A stretch of 64,000 bases of DNA from Desulfovibrio sp. 86 (GTDB lineage Bacteria > Desulfobacterota > Desulfovibrionia > Desulfovibrionales > Desulfovibrionaceae): contig NZ_LR738849.1 of NCBI RefSeq assembly GCF_902702915.1, forward strand, positions 744,001 to 808,000, in the 5' to 3' direction. The translations under genes and the position numbers were made by a program. Below, in pieces: positions 18,446 through 26,588 of the stretch; the stretch's first letter is position 1, and each line of letters begins with the position of its first letter. Below the pieces are notes generated by a model, which was not told where the DNA came from, did no database searches, and saw only the letters and a program-made list of their open reading frames with translations.

Positions 18446-19951
18446 ATGAAAAGTCTCCGCAAAAAATCAAAGCTCAAAAAAATTACAAGGAAACATCTTC
18501 ATCGTTTTAAGCCTTCGGCTTCAAATCAAATTAAACTGCGAAACTCTCCAAAAGGAATATCAAACACAAAAAGGGGCGAACCTTTTAGCGCCAGGATTGT
18601 CCTATCCAGCGACCATTCCTCGCCCAGCGACGGGCAAAAACGGGAGAAATTGAAAGAACAAATTGGCCGCGCAAGCTCCCTAGGAAAAAACTTGTGCTAC
18701 ACTTTTGACGAAGCAATAGAAAAAATTGCAAAAAAACTTGATGAGGCTGAAGAGTCTTCCATTTTTTCAAAAAAACTTAAATACAGCCCAGCTCTTGCAG
18801 TTTTTTTCAAATTATTCATTTGCAAATTGTTTTTTCAGGGAAAAGTTGATTGTGGAATAATTAATAGTGAGGGCGTGGTATCTCCATTATGGGATATGAA
18901 TGTTTGCTATCAAAATTTTCATAAAAGAATGAACAATATTGCTAATACCCCCCTTGAAGCGATATCAATTTGTTATAAAAGAGATGATGAGCATGAAGAC
19001 TTTGAAGATATATTTAAAAATTTTTTCAAATATTTGAGTATAAATAAAAAAAATGATCATGGAATTCTTTTTTCCCTGACTGGCAAAGACAATCCCGTCA
19101 CTCTGGGAGAACGCATGTCGGTTGTCAGTGGGGGAGATTGCGTTACCCCTCCCGTTCGAATTGCCGAGCATGGTCCAGATAGGTATGCACAACTCACCAT
19201 GTTATCTGGAAAAAAAACATTATTTTACTGTAAAAATTGTAAAAATAAAATCATTGAACTTCCCCTATCAATGGATTTTTGTATATCGTTCAGTCCTCTT
19301 TTGGACACTCATGATCCCAGCATACTTAAGCTCAACAAAACGTTACCTAAAAATTTTTCTACATTAATTGGAATGGCTGGTGGAATTTTTTTGCTTTTTT
19401 TGGCATCGCATGGCATAGTTGAAACGAAACTTTTTTCTATAGAGAAACGAAGGACAGTGTTCGAATGCTATGATGATTTTGTTGTCGCGAAGTACCGTGA
19501 CACACTGCAATACTTTAACAGATTTTTATTGTTACAAAAAAAATCATTTGATTTATTTTTAGATAGTTTTAACATCGATCATATTGAAAATTATTATACA
19601 AATCCTTTATGTCCGTTTATATTTAAATCTAAAACTAATATTAAAACAAATAATACATCTATCGTTAATGATAAAATTAATATTTTGCAAAAACTTCTTT
19701 CCTCTGACGATATAAACAAAAACGCTGATGACCGTGCTATAATTGAAGCAGAACTTCACAGGGTGCGCGACAACCTCAGCATGACACATTTCTATAAAGA
19801 GTATTCAAAAACAATTCTTAAAAAGGACAGTGATACAGCTGCTAAATTTTGGGAACGCTTTAAATATAGAATAAAAGTCATTATGAAGAAAAAAGAAATT
19901 CATGATTATAAAGTTGAAAAATTTTCCCATGACAAATCCAAAGATGAATAA
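18446..19951 (+). CDS. Unknown AT-rich protein beside attL
   Basis: The 501-residue product was not recognised. It has a Lys/Arg-rich N-terminus (about the first 30 residues), acidic charged stretches near 75-100, a CKNCKNK cysteine pair in the middle, one clear hydrophobic segment (LIGMAGGIFLLFLASHGI) and a Lys-rich end. Base composition is far more AT-rich than the core genes, which points to transfer. The start follows GAGGCGGCC; an ATG 10 codons upstream has no ribosome binding site. It reads inward from attL, alone on the plus strand, as island cargo. Confidence 0.7.
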   Translation: MKSLRKKSKLKKITRKHLHRFKPSASNQIKLRNSPKGISNTKRGEPFSARIVLSSDHSSPSDGQKREKLKEQIGRASSLGKNLCYTFDEAIEKIAKKLDEAEESSIFSKKLKYSPALAVFFKLFICKLFFQGKVDCGIINSEGVVSPLWDMNVCYQNFHKRMNNIANTPLEAISICYKRDDEHEDFEDIFKNFFKYLSINKKNDHGILFSLTGKDNPVTLGERMSVVSGGDCVTPPVRIAEHGPDRYAQLTMLSGKKTLFYCKNCKNKIIELPLSMDFCISFSPLLDTHDPSILKLNKTLPKNFSTLIGMAGGIFLLFLASHGIVETKLFSIEKRRTVFECYDDFVVAKYRDTLQYFNRFLLLQKKSFDLFLDSFNIDHIENYYTNPLCPFIFKSKTNIKTNNTSIVNDKINILQKLLSSDDINKNADDRAIIEAELHRVRDNLSMTHFYKEYSKTILKKDSDTAAKFWERFKYRIKVIMKKKEIHDYKVEKFSHDKSKDE

Positions 19952-20251
19952 CATCCTTTATGAAAAAATATTATTTATAAAATCCATGTAACAATAATCT
20001 TGATGTGTGATTTCAATTCTACTGAATGCAATATTGAATAAATAGTGCCTTGAACGCTAACACTGTAACAATCAATAGCTCTTTATATCGTCTTAAAATT
20101 TACAGATATTGCACATTTTGAAATGCACATTGCGCAACAACTAACAATCATCAATCGGAAATAGTCTCTGTTCTATTGTTCTCTTTTCCAATAACATGAT
20201 TACAGGGGGTAGGAATTCTCCTACCCCCTACCTATTCAGCCGCAGTACGAA
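19952..20251. other. Intergenic AT-rich stretch with one hairpin
   Basis: No gene is supported here on either strand. The only clear structure is the hairpin described separately, near the right side. The rest is low-complexity AT-rich sequence. Confidence 0.5.
20205..20228. terminator. Hairpin with 10-bp stem downstream of the short peptide gene
   Basis: GGGGGTAGGA pairs with TCCTACCCCC around a 4-nt ATTC loop. On the minus strand it follows the stop of the 23-residue reading frame by about 24 nt, so it may end that transcript. The T tract is weak (TGTAATC). Confidence 0.5.
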
Positions 20252-20323
20252 TTAATCATCCCAGTTATCTTTTATGGCCTGAAGTACAGCGATAACAACA
20301 GGTATCCAGTTCAGGTAATTCAT
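20252..20323 (-). CDS. Possible 23-residue hydrophobic peptide
   Basis: A 24-codon frame (MNYLNWIPVVIAVLQAIKD, then NWDD) follows a strong ribosome binding site (GGGAGGG, 4 nt before ATG) on the minus strand. The central 12 residues are hydrophobic and the ends are polar or charged, as in type I toxin or other small membrane peptides. A stem (AGCGGCGC/GCGCTGCT) lies just upstream, and a hairpin lies downstream. No homolog was recognised; expression is inference. Confidence 0.45.
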   Translation of the reverse strand: MNYLNWIPVVIAVLQAIKDNWDD

Positions 20324-20427
20324 TTACCCTCCCTTCATTTAGCAGCGCTGGATGCGCCGCTTTTTGTTAAGTAAGAAGAACCGAAATATTCCCGTTCGGT
20401 ACCAAGGGCTGAAATCAAGGGGAACCA

Positions 20428-22050
20428 TCATACAGCACCGCCTTTGAGCAAGGCGACCTGCAGCAGGGTAAACATGGCAGGCACCAGGTCGGGCAGATCG
20501 TTGACCACCCTGCTGGTGTGCGGCAGCAGATGCGTGATGTGTTCATCCCGAATGCCAAGGCCATAGACTTCAAAGCCAAGTTGTTGGGCCACCCCTATGG
20601 CATTGTTTGCAGCCAATGGGTTGTCCGGCATGCCGTCAGTGATAACCAGAATCATCTTGCGTTGCTCCTTGAGGGGCAGCATGCTTTGCAAAACCCACCA
20701 CAAGGCCCCAGCCAAGGGTGTGCCGTCAGAAGCCCGAATGTCGAACAAATCTGGCACCGATTGCCCATGCCGCATGATGGGGAATACAGAGTTTGTGACC
20801 GCAGTAGCGGGGAAAGCCGTAACTGCTGGATTCACGCCACGGATACGACTCAGGGCAGTTACCACTGCATAGCAGGCCCGATTGGCAAGATTAATCGGTG
20901 CGCCAGCCATGCTGCCGCTTACGTCCAGCAGGACATGGACAGCGGTGTTTAGCCCTTGCTGCTCAGATTCTTTTTGGAAAACCCGATCATTACCAACCTG
21001 CAGACGGTGTAGCAAATTGGCATGCAGTGTTCCTCTACGCCCGATGCTGCAACGCCTCTGGGTTTGCGCCTGTAGAAATCCCTGAAGGCGAGTGCGCAGG
21101 GCAACGCTGGCCTGAAGGGCTTGCAGCTTCTGCTCTGCTGGCAAGGGGGCTGCATGTCGGGAGCCTTCCACGGCCACGGTCAGTGCGTCACCAGCGGATT
21201 CTGCGCTGCTATTGGCAAGCTCAATCGACATGATTTCGCCGAGTTGCTTGGGGAGATCCTGCGCCTCTGCATGAAACAAGGCCTTAAGCGGTAAAGCACT
21301 AGACAGTTGGACCGGTTCAGATTGCTGGTTGATTTGTGTGGCAGAATCGTTGGCTTCCCCTATCGCCCTTGGTGTGGCTCCCTGACCATTTTTATTCGTG
21401 CCTTCGCTGGTTGCAGTTGACTGAGGTGGTTCCCACTGCCTGATACATATGGCAATTTGTCGAGCATACTCGACTGCTGCCGCAGTATCCGGGCAATGGA
21501 TGTAAACCTTGACCAAGATGGCATCCAGAACCTCTATCAAGCTGGGGAAGTGCTGCTCCACGATGCTTGCCGCGTGTTGCCGTGCCGGGGTCACCTCATC
21601 CACATCCCAGGCTCGCACGGTCAACAGCACATAGTCCAAAACAGCAAGGGCCGGGGAATCATCCCCGGCCCTTGGCTGTGCTTGCGCTACAAAGAATCGT
21701 CGTATCAGCCAGTTCAGGTTTCTCCTACAGCCAGGGAAAATGCCTGACAGCATTTTTTCAACACGCCAATCTTCAAGACAGTTGAACAAATTGAAGGTCA
21801 TTGGATCAAGGTTTGCAGCTTTCAGCACGCCAAAATCTGTGTGCCGTATATGGGCAGCCTCATGGTCTGTGAACCCCTTGGCGAGCGCCAGCAATTCCGG
21901 CTCACAATCCATGGGCAATGAAGGCAAGTGGATAACCTTACCGTTGGTGCAGGCCTCCTTGCCGCCAATACGTACCTGCACCCCGTAGCGGTCACCCAGG
22001 ATGGATGCCACAAGGGGCAGGCAGTTGAGTACATCTTTTGTTCGAATCAT
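20428..22050 (-). CDS. VWA-domain protein, CobT-like
   Basis: The 540-residue product has a C-terminal von Willebrand A domain with a metal-ion site: HVLLDVSGSMAGAP and the later DGTPLAGAL and ITDGMPDNP. The N-terminal half has the HEAAHIRHTDFG segment, as in CobT-type proteins linked to AAA+ chelatases. True cobaltochelatase function is unlikely because no other cobalamin genes are near. The start was set at MIRTKDVLN because a longer frame overlaps the upstream gene. It is last in a leftward operon, 4 nt after the DUF3150 gene. A long inverted repeat lies inside the gene. Confidence 0.82.
   Translation of the reverse strand: MIRTKDVLNCLPLVASILGDRYGVQVRIGGKEACTNGKVIHLPSLPMDCEPELLALAKGFTDHEAAHIRHTDFGVLKAANLDPMTFNLFNCLEDWRVEKMLSGIFPGCRRNLNWLIRRFFVAQAQPRAGDDSPALAVLDYVLLTVRAWDVDEVTPARQHAASIVEQHFPSLIEVLDAILVKVYIHCPDTAAAVEYARQIAICIRQWEPPQSTATSEGTNKNGQGATPRAIGEANDSATQINQQSEPVQLSSALPLKALFHAEAQDLPKQLGEIMSIELANSSAESAGDALTVAVEGSRHAAPLPAEQKLQALQASVALRTRLQGFLQAQTQRRCSIGRRGTLHANLLHRLQVGNDRVFQKESEQQGLNTAVHVLLDVSGSMAGAPINLANRACYAVVTALSRIRGVNPAVTAFPATAVTNSVFPIMRHGQSVPDLFDIRASDGTPLAGALWWVLQSMLPLKEQRKMILVITDGMPDNPLAANNAIGVAQQLGFEVYGLGIRDEHITHLLPHTSRVVNDLPDLVPAMFTLLQVALLKGGAV
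21641..21679. repeat. Long inverted repeat inside the VWA gene
   Basis: A perfect 12-bp stem (AAGGGCCGGGGA) with a 4-nt ATCA loop is extended by ACAGC/GCTGT with one bulged base. It lies in coding sequence. A similar hairpin sharing the GGGCCGGGGA core occurs in the decayed region at 32283-32314. Confidence 0.65.
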
Positions 22051-22054
22051 GGAG

Positions 22055-23092
22055 TCACCACAGGCCCAGGCTGGGGATGGCAGGATGAGGCAACGGGCTG
22101 TCAACCACGGGAATCTCAGGCAGGATGGGTTCATCGTCCATTTCTCCATCCACGGTGCTGTCCACCCGTCCAGCAGGATCATCCGGCTCGGATACGCACG
22201 CTGGACCAGCCAGCAGAGCATCCAGCACAAAGGCCGGGCCATAGCCCTCAATGACCTTCTGAGCGTGGCCTACAAGGGCAGTACTGTCCTTGAGCAGGCA
22301 GACCAGCCCCTGCAACAGCAGCAGGTCTGTACCGGTGATGTTGCCCTTCTTGGGCATGCGCAACAGTGCAGCCTGCACGATGTCAGCCACCGGGGCCACA
22401 TGCGGCTCTACGAAGGACAGACTCGTGAGCTTGGCGTGCAAGGTCCGCAGGGGCGAAAGGGCTTTGTGGGTTACTTCCGTCTTGCCGTGGTACACCCTGC
22501 GCCAGATGTCTTCGGCAGACTTGGCCACTTCGCCAAAGAGCGTGCCGCCGAGGGCCTGCACTTCTTCTGCCAGCCCTGCTTCCAGCACAGCGGTATTGTC
22601 CGAGTGCTGCTCCAGCGGAGCCACCCTGTACAGCTGCCAGCGAAAATCCATGCGGGCGCGCACATAGTCCGGCCCCACGATGGAATTGCGGATAATTGCG
22701 CCCCAGTGGTGGTGCTTCTCAATCCAGGCCTGTACATTCTGGTCGTAACCAGCCAGAAAGGCTTCTTTTTCTCTCTGAAAGTCGTTGCGGATGCTGCAAA
22801 GCTCCTGCACGATTTCACCGGCTTTTTCTTCAGGGATGGCCCAGCCGGACATGAAGCGCACGCCGTGTCGGTCCAGATAGTTGAAGGCGCGGGCCTTGAG
22901 CGTGCCGAACACCTTGAGGTTTTCCGGGTCGGCAATGCGCTTGGAACCCAGCGAAGCCAAATCTTCGGGGGGCAATTCCGCCCCACCCAGGTCTTCCTGG
23001 CTCATCTTGCGCCGGGCTGACCACAGGCTGACATTGAGGTTGAGGGCCAGCAAATTGTCCAGAATACGAATGTCAGAAACAATTGGTGTCAT
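22055..23092 (-). CDS. DUF3150-family protein
   Basis: The 345-residue product matches the DUF3150 pattern I know from plasmids and integrative elements. It starts MTPIVSDIRILDNLLALNL, has an SARRKMSQEDLG segment, and ends in a Pro/Asp-rich tail. Function is unknown. It lies between a CobS-like AAA+ ATPase and a VWA protein, so it is probably a third partner of that chaperone-like complex. Spacing is 9 nt and 4 nt to its neighbours. Confidence 0.75.
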   Translation of the reverse strand: MTPIVSDIRILDNLLALNLNVSLWSARRKMSQEDLGGAELPPEDLASLGSKRIADPENLKVFGTLKARAFNYLDRHGVRFMSGWAIPEEKAGEIVQELCSIRNDFQREKEAFLAGYDQNVQAWIEKHHHWGAIIRNSIVGPDYVRARMDFRWQLYRVAPLEQHSDNTAVLEAGLAEEVQALGGTLFGEVAKSAEDIWRRVYHGKTEVTHKALSPLRTLHAKLTSLSFVEPHVAPVADIVQAALLRMPKKGNITGTDLLLLQGLVCLLKDSTALVGHAQKVIEGYGPAFVLDALLAGPACVSEPDDPAGRVDSTVDGEMDDEPILPEIPVVDSPLPHPAIPSLGLW

Positions 23093-23101
23093 AACCGTCT
23101 C

Positions 23102-24430
23102 CTAAAATGAGCTTTTTGTGGTGTTTAAGACGTAACCTTTGGTGAGCTTTTTGGCTGCACGGGCTTCAAGCTCCAGGACGGAATTGTTGCCCGCACAATT
23201 TTCAGCGGGAATAACGTGTTGTTGCCCAACAGTATTCGGCTTACCCCAATGGAGCATGAGGCCTTCGGGGCGGGCCTCGCCGATCCAGAATTTACCGTTC
23301 TGGTTCTTGCCGGAAAGGGTATGAACTACCTCCAGATGGACGCGGGGGTTAGCTACCGCAGTTGTGTGGTGCAGCTGGCCGCGCATGAACCGTAGGGCCT
23401 GATCTCCTTGCAGATTTTCAGGGCCAGCCGTTTCTGTTTTGGGGGCTTCAGTTTCCATATGTTGCGGGAACATGCGCTGAGCCAGTTCGTGCAACATGGC
23501 GCGGGTTTCGCGGCTGGCGCGATAGGCCAATGCCCGGTCAAGGGCATAGGTGACAGGCTGTATGCCCTGGTGGGCCAGAGGTTGGAACCGCACGGTCAGA
23601 TCGCCCCAGCGCAGCAGGCTGCGCGTGGAGAAGGTGACTTCAATGGTGTTGGTCAGATTGCCGGTGGAAGCCTCGCCCATGAACAGCTTGCGAACCTCAT
23701 TGGCATAGTCCACCATGGTGGCGCACAGCGATTCGGGCAGCGATGGGAAGCGCCGGGCAAGCAGGCTTTTTTCCACATCGGCAGGTGGGTAGCCCACTTC
23801 GCAGATAGTAAAGCGGTCCAACCAGGCAAGGTTCTGCCGCTGGGTGCCCTGATAGAGGCCGGTGTCATCGCCGCCGCCATTGGTGTTGGCCGTGGCAACC
23901 AGACGGAACATGGGGTGTGGCGCAATCAGCTCGCCGCCGTTTTCCGCTATGCACAGGGGGGAGCCGTCCAATACGCTATTCAGCCCAGCTGCAATCTCTG
24001 GCGAGGTCAGGTCAATCTCATTCAGCAGCAAAAGTGCGCCGTAACGCATGGCAAGCGCCAGTGGGCCGTACTCAAAGGCCATGTTACCACCCTTAACGGT
24101 CAGGTGACCAACCATGTCGGCAAACTCCAGACGTCCGTGTCCGGTGACCTCAAAGACGGGATAGTTAAGTCTGGCAGCCAGCTGCTTGATGCAAGTCGTT
24201 TTACCACAGCCTGTGGGGCCGAAGACGTACAGTGGTTCCTGGGGGTTGAGAAACCAGACCACAACATCGCGGCTGGACTCATGGAAGATATATTCGTGGT
24301 CAATAGCCGGGGTGTAGGCCGAAGGGACGGCGTAGCCTCTGACAGTGGTGCCGGATGGTTTGCCGCTGAAGACCTGACCGGCATCAAGATCCGTGGGCTG
24401 CAGCTTACAAAGGTCGTTGATATTATTCAT
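23102..24430 (-). CDS. CobS/MoxR-like AAA+ ATPase with C-terminal WGR-like domain
   Basis: The 442-residue product has a Walker A motif (VFGPTGCGKTT, about residue 70-80), a Walker B-like LLLLNEIDL, a sensor region with ATANTNG, and the CobS-type ending of the ATPase part. The last about 100 residues resemble a WGR domain (LMLHWGKPNTVGQQ, then KLTKGYV), a DNA-repair and nucleic-acid-associated module. MoxR/CobS ATPases work with VWA partners, and one is encoded two genes downstream. It is preceded by a hairpin and an AAGGAG site. Confidence 0.85.
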   Translation of the reverse strand: MNNINDLCKLQPTDLDAGQVFSGKPSGTTVRGYAVPSAYTPAIDHEYIFHESSRDVVVWFLNPQEPLYVFGPTGCGKTTCIKQLAARLNYPVFEVTGHGRLEFADMVGHLTVKGGNMAFEYGPLALAMRYGALLLLNEIDLTSPEIAAGLNSVLDGSPLCIAENGGELIAPHPMFRLVATANTNGGGDDTGLYQGTQRQNLAWLDRFTICEVGYPPADVEKSLLARRFPSLPESLCATMVDYANEVRKLFMGEASTGNLTNTIEVTFSTRSLLRWGDLTVRFQPLAHQGIQPVTYALDRALAYRASRETRAMLHELAQRMFPQHMETEAPKTETAGPENLQGDQALRFMRGQLHHTTAVANPRVHLEVVHTLSGKNQNGKFWIGEARPEGLMLHWGKPNTVGQQHVIPAENCAGNNSVLELEARAAKKLTKGYVLNTTKSSF

Positions 24431-24448
24431 GCCTGGCTCCTTAAAACG

Positions 24449-24475
24449 AAAACTGCCCCAGGGTGGGGCGGTTTT
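24449..24475 (-). promoter_or_regulatory. Hairpin upstream of the CobS-like gene
   Basis: A 12-bp stem (AAAACTGCCCCA with TGGGGCGGTTTT, one wobble) and 3-nt loop lies between the nuclease and ATPase genes. On the minus strand it ends in a short T run, then an AAGGAG site. It could be an attenuator or processing site. Confidence 0.55.
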
Positions 24476-24521
24476 GGCGAACGGGATAAAAGTGAGGGGA
24501 TGGTCATGAGCGCCCTATTTT

Positions 24522-25685
24522 TTAGTTTATGGGCGAAATGCTCAATTTTTCGAAAGGTGAGCCGGTGCGCTCGCAACGGGCCAGCAAGGTATCCACGTCT
24601 ATGCCGCCCATGTGCTCAGCGTTAAGAATCTCGGTCAACTCCTCCCGCAGAGCATCCTTGTCCAACGTGGTACGCCCTGCTGCCACTGACATACGGAAGC
24701 GGTAGTTTCCCGTGTCTACCCAATCCCGTGTGCCAGCCTGACGGTGGACCAGCTTAAGCACAGTCTCCATTTCTTTGATTTCATTATCTAAAAACGTGCG
24801 CTGATCCTTAAGGGCAGCCAGTTTTTCAAGCGTCGGTTCCCATTGCGGCATTTGCACGCCCTGTGGGAATTTGGGGCAGGCGCTGTTGTGCTCGCAGTAC
24901 GAGCACAATGGGTAAAAGCCCTGAGCGCAATCCACCTGTTCCAAGGTTATGTGCCCAGCGCGAAATGCCGTTAGCTCACCCCAAAGTTGCGCCGCATGGT
25001 CAAGGGCCGTATCCAGCATGGCCTGATTGAAGCCATATGGGCCGAACGCTTTAACCTCTTTCATGGAAAGGCAGAGCAACCATGCCTCCACGCTTGCCTC
25101 GGCAGCCGTTGCGGGCAAGTTAAGGCCAAGTTGGGCACGGCAAAGTTGAGGGAAGGTCACTTTGTCATGCAGAAGCGTACCGTCCTCAGCACGGAGGCTG
25201 AAGACGGGTTTGCTCCATGCTTTTGCCAGAAGACCGATTTGCCCGTGCAGTTGCAGCAGGTGGGAATCGTGAGGCGAAGCAGGTAGTTTGTCAGTGCTTT
25301 TAACTTCCAGAATGCGTATGGCATTGACGGGCGCGCCCCAGACCAGCACAAAATCAAGATGGGCTTTAATGGGCACGCCCTGATGCTGCCAGTTGATTTC
25401 AAGCTGGGGCAGCATATACAGACCCAGTGATGCCAGAGCTTGCCCAACCCCGGACTCGAACCAGTGCCCGCGCTGAAGTGTGAGCAGGCGCTCCAGACTG
25501 TTTGTAGTGGGCAGCACCTTTCTGGCCAGTGCAGCCCGTGGACATTCCCAGTGCTGACCGATGTCGCTCATACCAATGTAGCTGGAGCGGTCGCCCAAAT
25601 GGGCAAGTGTGTCTTTGTGGGCCACGGCTTGCAGGCCCTGCCTGATTAACGCCCGTAATCCTTCCGTGCGGTCCTTCTGTTCCAT
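24522..25685 (-). CDS. PD-(D/E)XK nuclease, Cas4/RecB-like
   Basis: The 387-residue product fits a RecB/Cas4-type exonuclease. Nuclease motifs include GHWFESGVG, HLDFVLVW and ILEVKST with its Glu-x-Lys, then LLQLHGQIGLL. Cysteines in WECPRAA and in the C-terminal cluster PLCSYCEHNSACP suggest a 4Fe-4S site as in Cas4 and AddB. Next to an ERF annealing protein, it suggests a phage-like recombination pair: resection and annealing. It lies between hairpins on both sides. Confidence 0.8.
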   Translation of the reverse strand: MEQKDRTEGLRALIRQGLQAVAHKDTLAHLGDRSSYIGMSDIGQHWECPRAALARKVLPTTNSLERLLTLQRGHWFESGVGQALASLGLYMLPQLEINWQHQGVPIKAHLDFVLVWGAPVNAIRILEVKSTDKLPASPHDSHLLQLHGQIGLLAKAWSKPVFSLRAEDGTLLHDKVTFPQLCRAQLGLNLPATAAEASVEAWLLCLSMKEVKAFGPYGFNQAMLDTALDHAAQLWGELTAFRAGHITLEQVDCAQGFYPLCSYCEHNSACPKFPQGVQMPQWEPTLEKLAALKDQRTFLDNEIKEMETVLKLVHRQAGTRDWVDTGNYRFRMSVAAGRTTLDKDALREELTEILNAEHMGGIDVDTLLARCERTGSPFEKLSISPIN

Positions 25686-25709
25686 GGTTTAGCCTCCATA
25701 AACGTGAAA

Positions 25710-25731
25710 GGGCCGCCATCAGGCAGCCCTC
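25710..25731 (-). promoter_or_regulatory. Hairpin upstream of the Cas4-like gene
   Basis: A 9-bp stem (AGGGCTGCC/GGCGGCCCT on the minus strand, one wobble) with a 4-nt loop lies between the ERF and nuclease genes. It resembles the hairpins before the ATPase and ERF genes. Confidence 0.5.
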
Positions 25732-25753
25732 TCACTCGATATTTTTATTTTTG

Positions 25754-26455
25754 CTATGCGGCATCAACATACTTCCACCACAATTTTCTCTGCGGATTCC
25801 AGCGGAAGCCCGAACCAGTCAGTAATTCCTTTTTGGCCTGCGTGTTGCCGGTGGCAATGATGCACGGTCGTCCGTCCTGAGCGGTAACCTGCTGGTAGGT
25901 GACACCTTCAAGCGGTGGAAGGCTTTCAAGGCTGGCTGACGGGCGATTTGAAGGGGTTGAAATACTGTTCGTGATGGATGGGTCGCGTTGTCGGACTTTT
26001 TGCGATTCAGAGGCGATTGTGGGCAATTTAGGCCGTGTAGACGATTTTTTGCCATTTTTAGCCCCTTCGCCATCGTCATCTTCGGTTACCATGCCCAACA
26101 TGGCGGTTAACGCGTAGCGGCGAGCATAAGTAATTGCCGATCCCATGCCCTGCGGGTCGGCCTTGGGCAAAGGAACCACAGCAAGAGAGCTTTGCCACTG
26201 GCCAGACTCTGCATGTGTCAGCTTGGTAACCAGCCCTAAGGAGTTGGGCTGTTCCACAGGCACAGGATACTGGCACAGCCAGATGCCATTTTCGATGAGC
26301 GCATCACGGCAGGCGTCCATGACGCTGTTGAGGCTGGCGTACCAGCTTTTGGTGAAGGGATTTTCAGCGTCTTTTGTAGCAGGTTGAACGGTTCGTTGTA
26401 CGCAGAGCAGGGCCTTAGCCAAATCGGTAATGTTTTCTGATTGGTATTCGTGCAT
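25754..26455 (-). CDS. ERF-family single-strand DNA annealing protein
   Basis: ERF proteins form rings on ssDNA and anneal strands in phage and plasmid recombination. The 233-residue product has the family pattern of N-terminal LCVQRTVQPATKDAENP, then the conserved GSAITYARRYALTAMLGM signature. A linker follows, and a C-terminal segment with GFRWNPQRKLWWK that may be a nucleic-acid contact. It is the first gene in the leftward operon, preceded by a hairpin. Confidence 0.85.
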   Translation of the reverse strand: MHEYQSENITDLAKALLCVQRTVQPATKDAENPFTKSWYASLNSVMDACRDALIENGIWLCQYPVPVEQPNSLGLVTKLTHAESGQWQSSLAVVPLPKADPQGMGSAITYARRYALTAMLGMVTEDDDGEGAKNGKKSSTRPKLPTIASESQKVRQRDPSITNSISTPSNRPSASLESLPPLEGVTYQQVTAQDGRPCIIATGNTQAKKELLTGSGFRWNPQRKLWWKYVDAA

Positions 26456-26475
26456 GTTTGCCCCTTAAAAATGGC

Positions 26476-26510
26476 AAAGCCCCGCCCAGCTTAGTGCTGG
26501 ACAGGGCTTT
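26476..26510 (-). promoter_or_regulatory. Hairpin upstream of the ERF gene
   Basis: AAAGCCC and CCAGC pair with GGGCTTT and GCTGG across a 3x3 internal loop and a 5-nt terminal loop. On the minus strand it precedes the ERF ribosome binding site. It matches the hairpin-before-gene pattern of this operon. Confidence 0.5.
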
Positions 26511-26588
26511 TTGGGTGTTTTGAAGCGTAATTCCTATCTTCTTGAGAAAGTAATATATTTTTCAAATTTAATGAATAACTCTGTTTTC

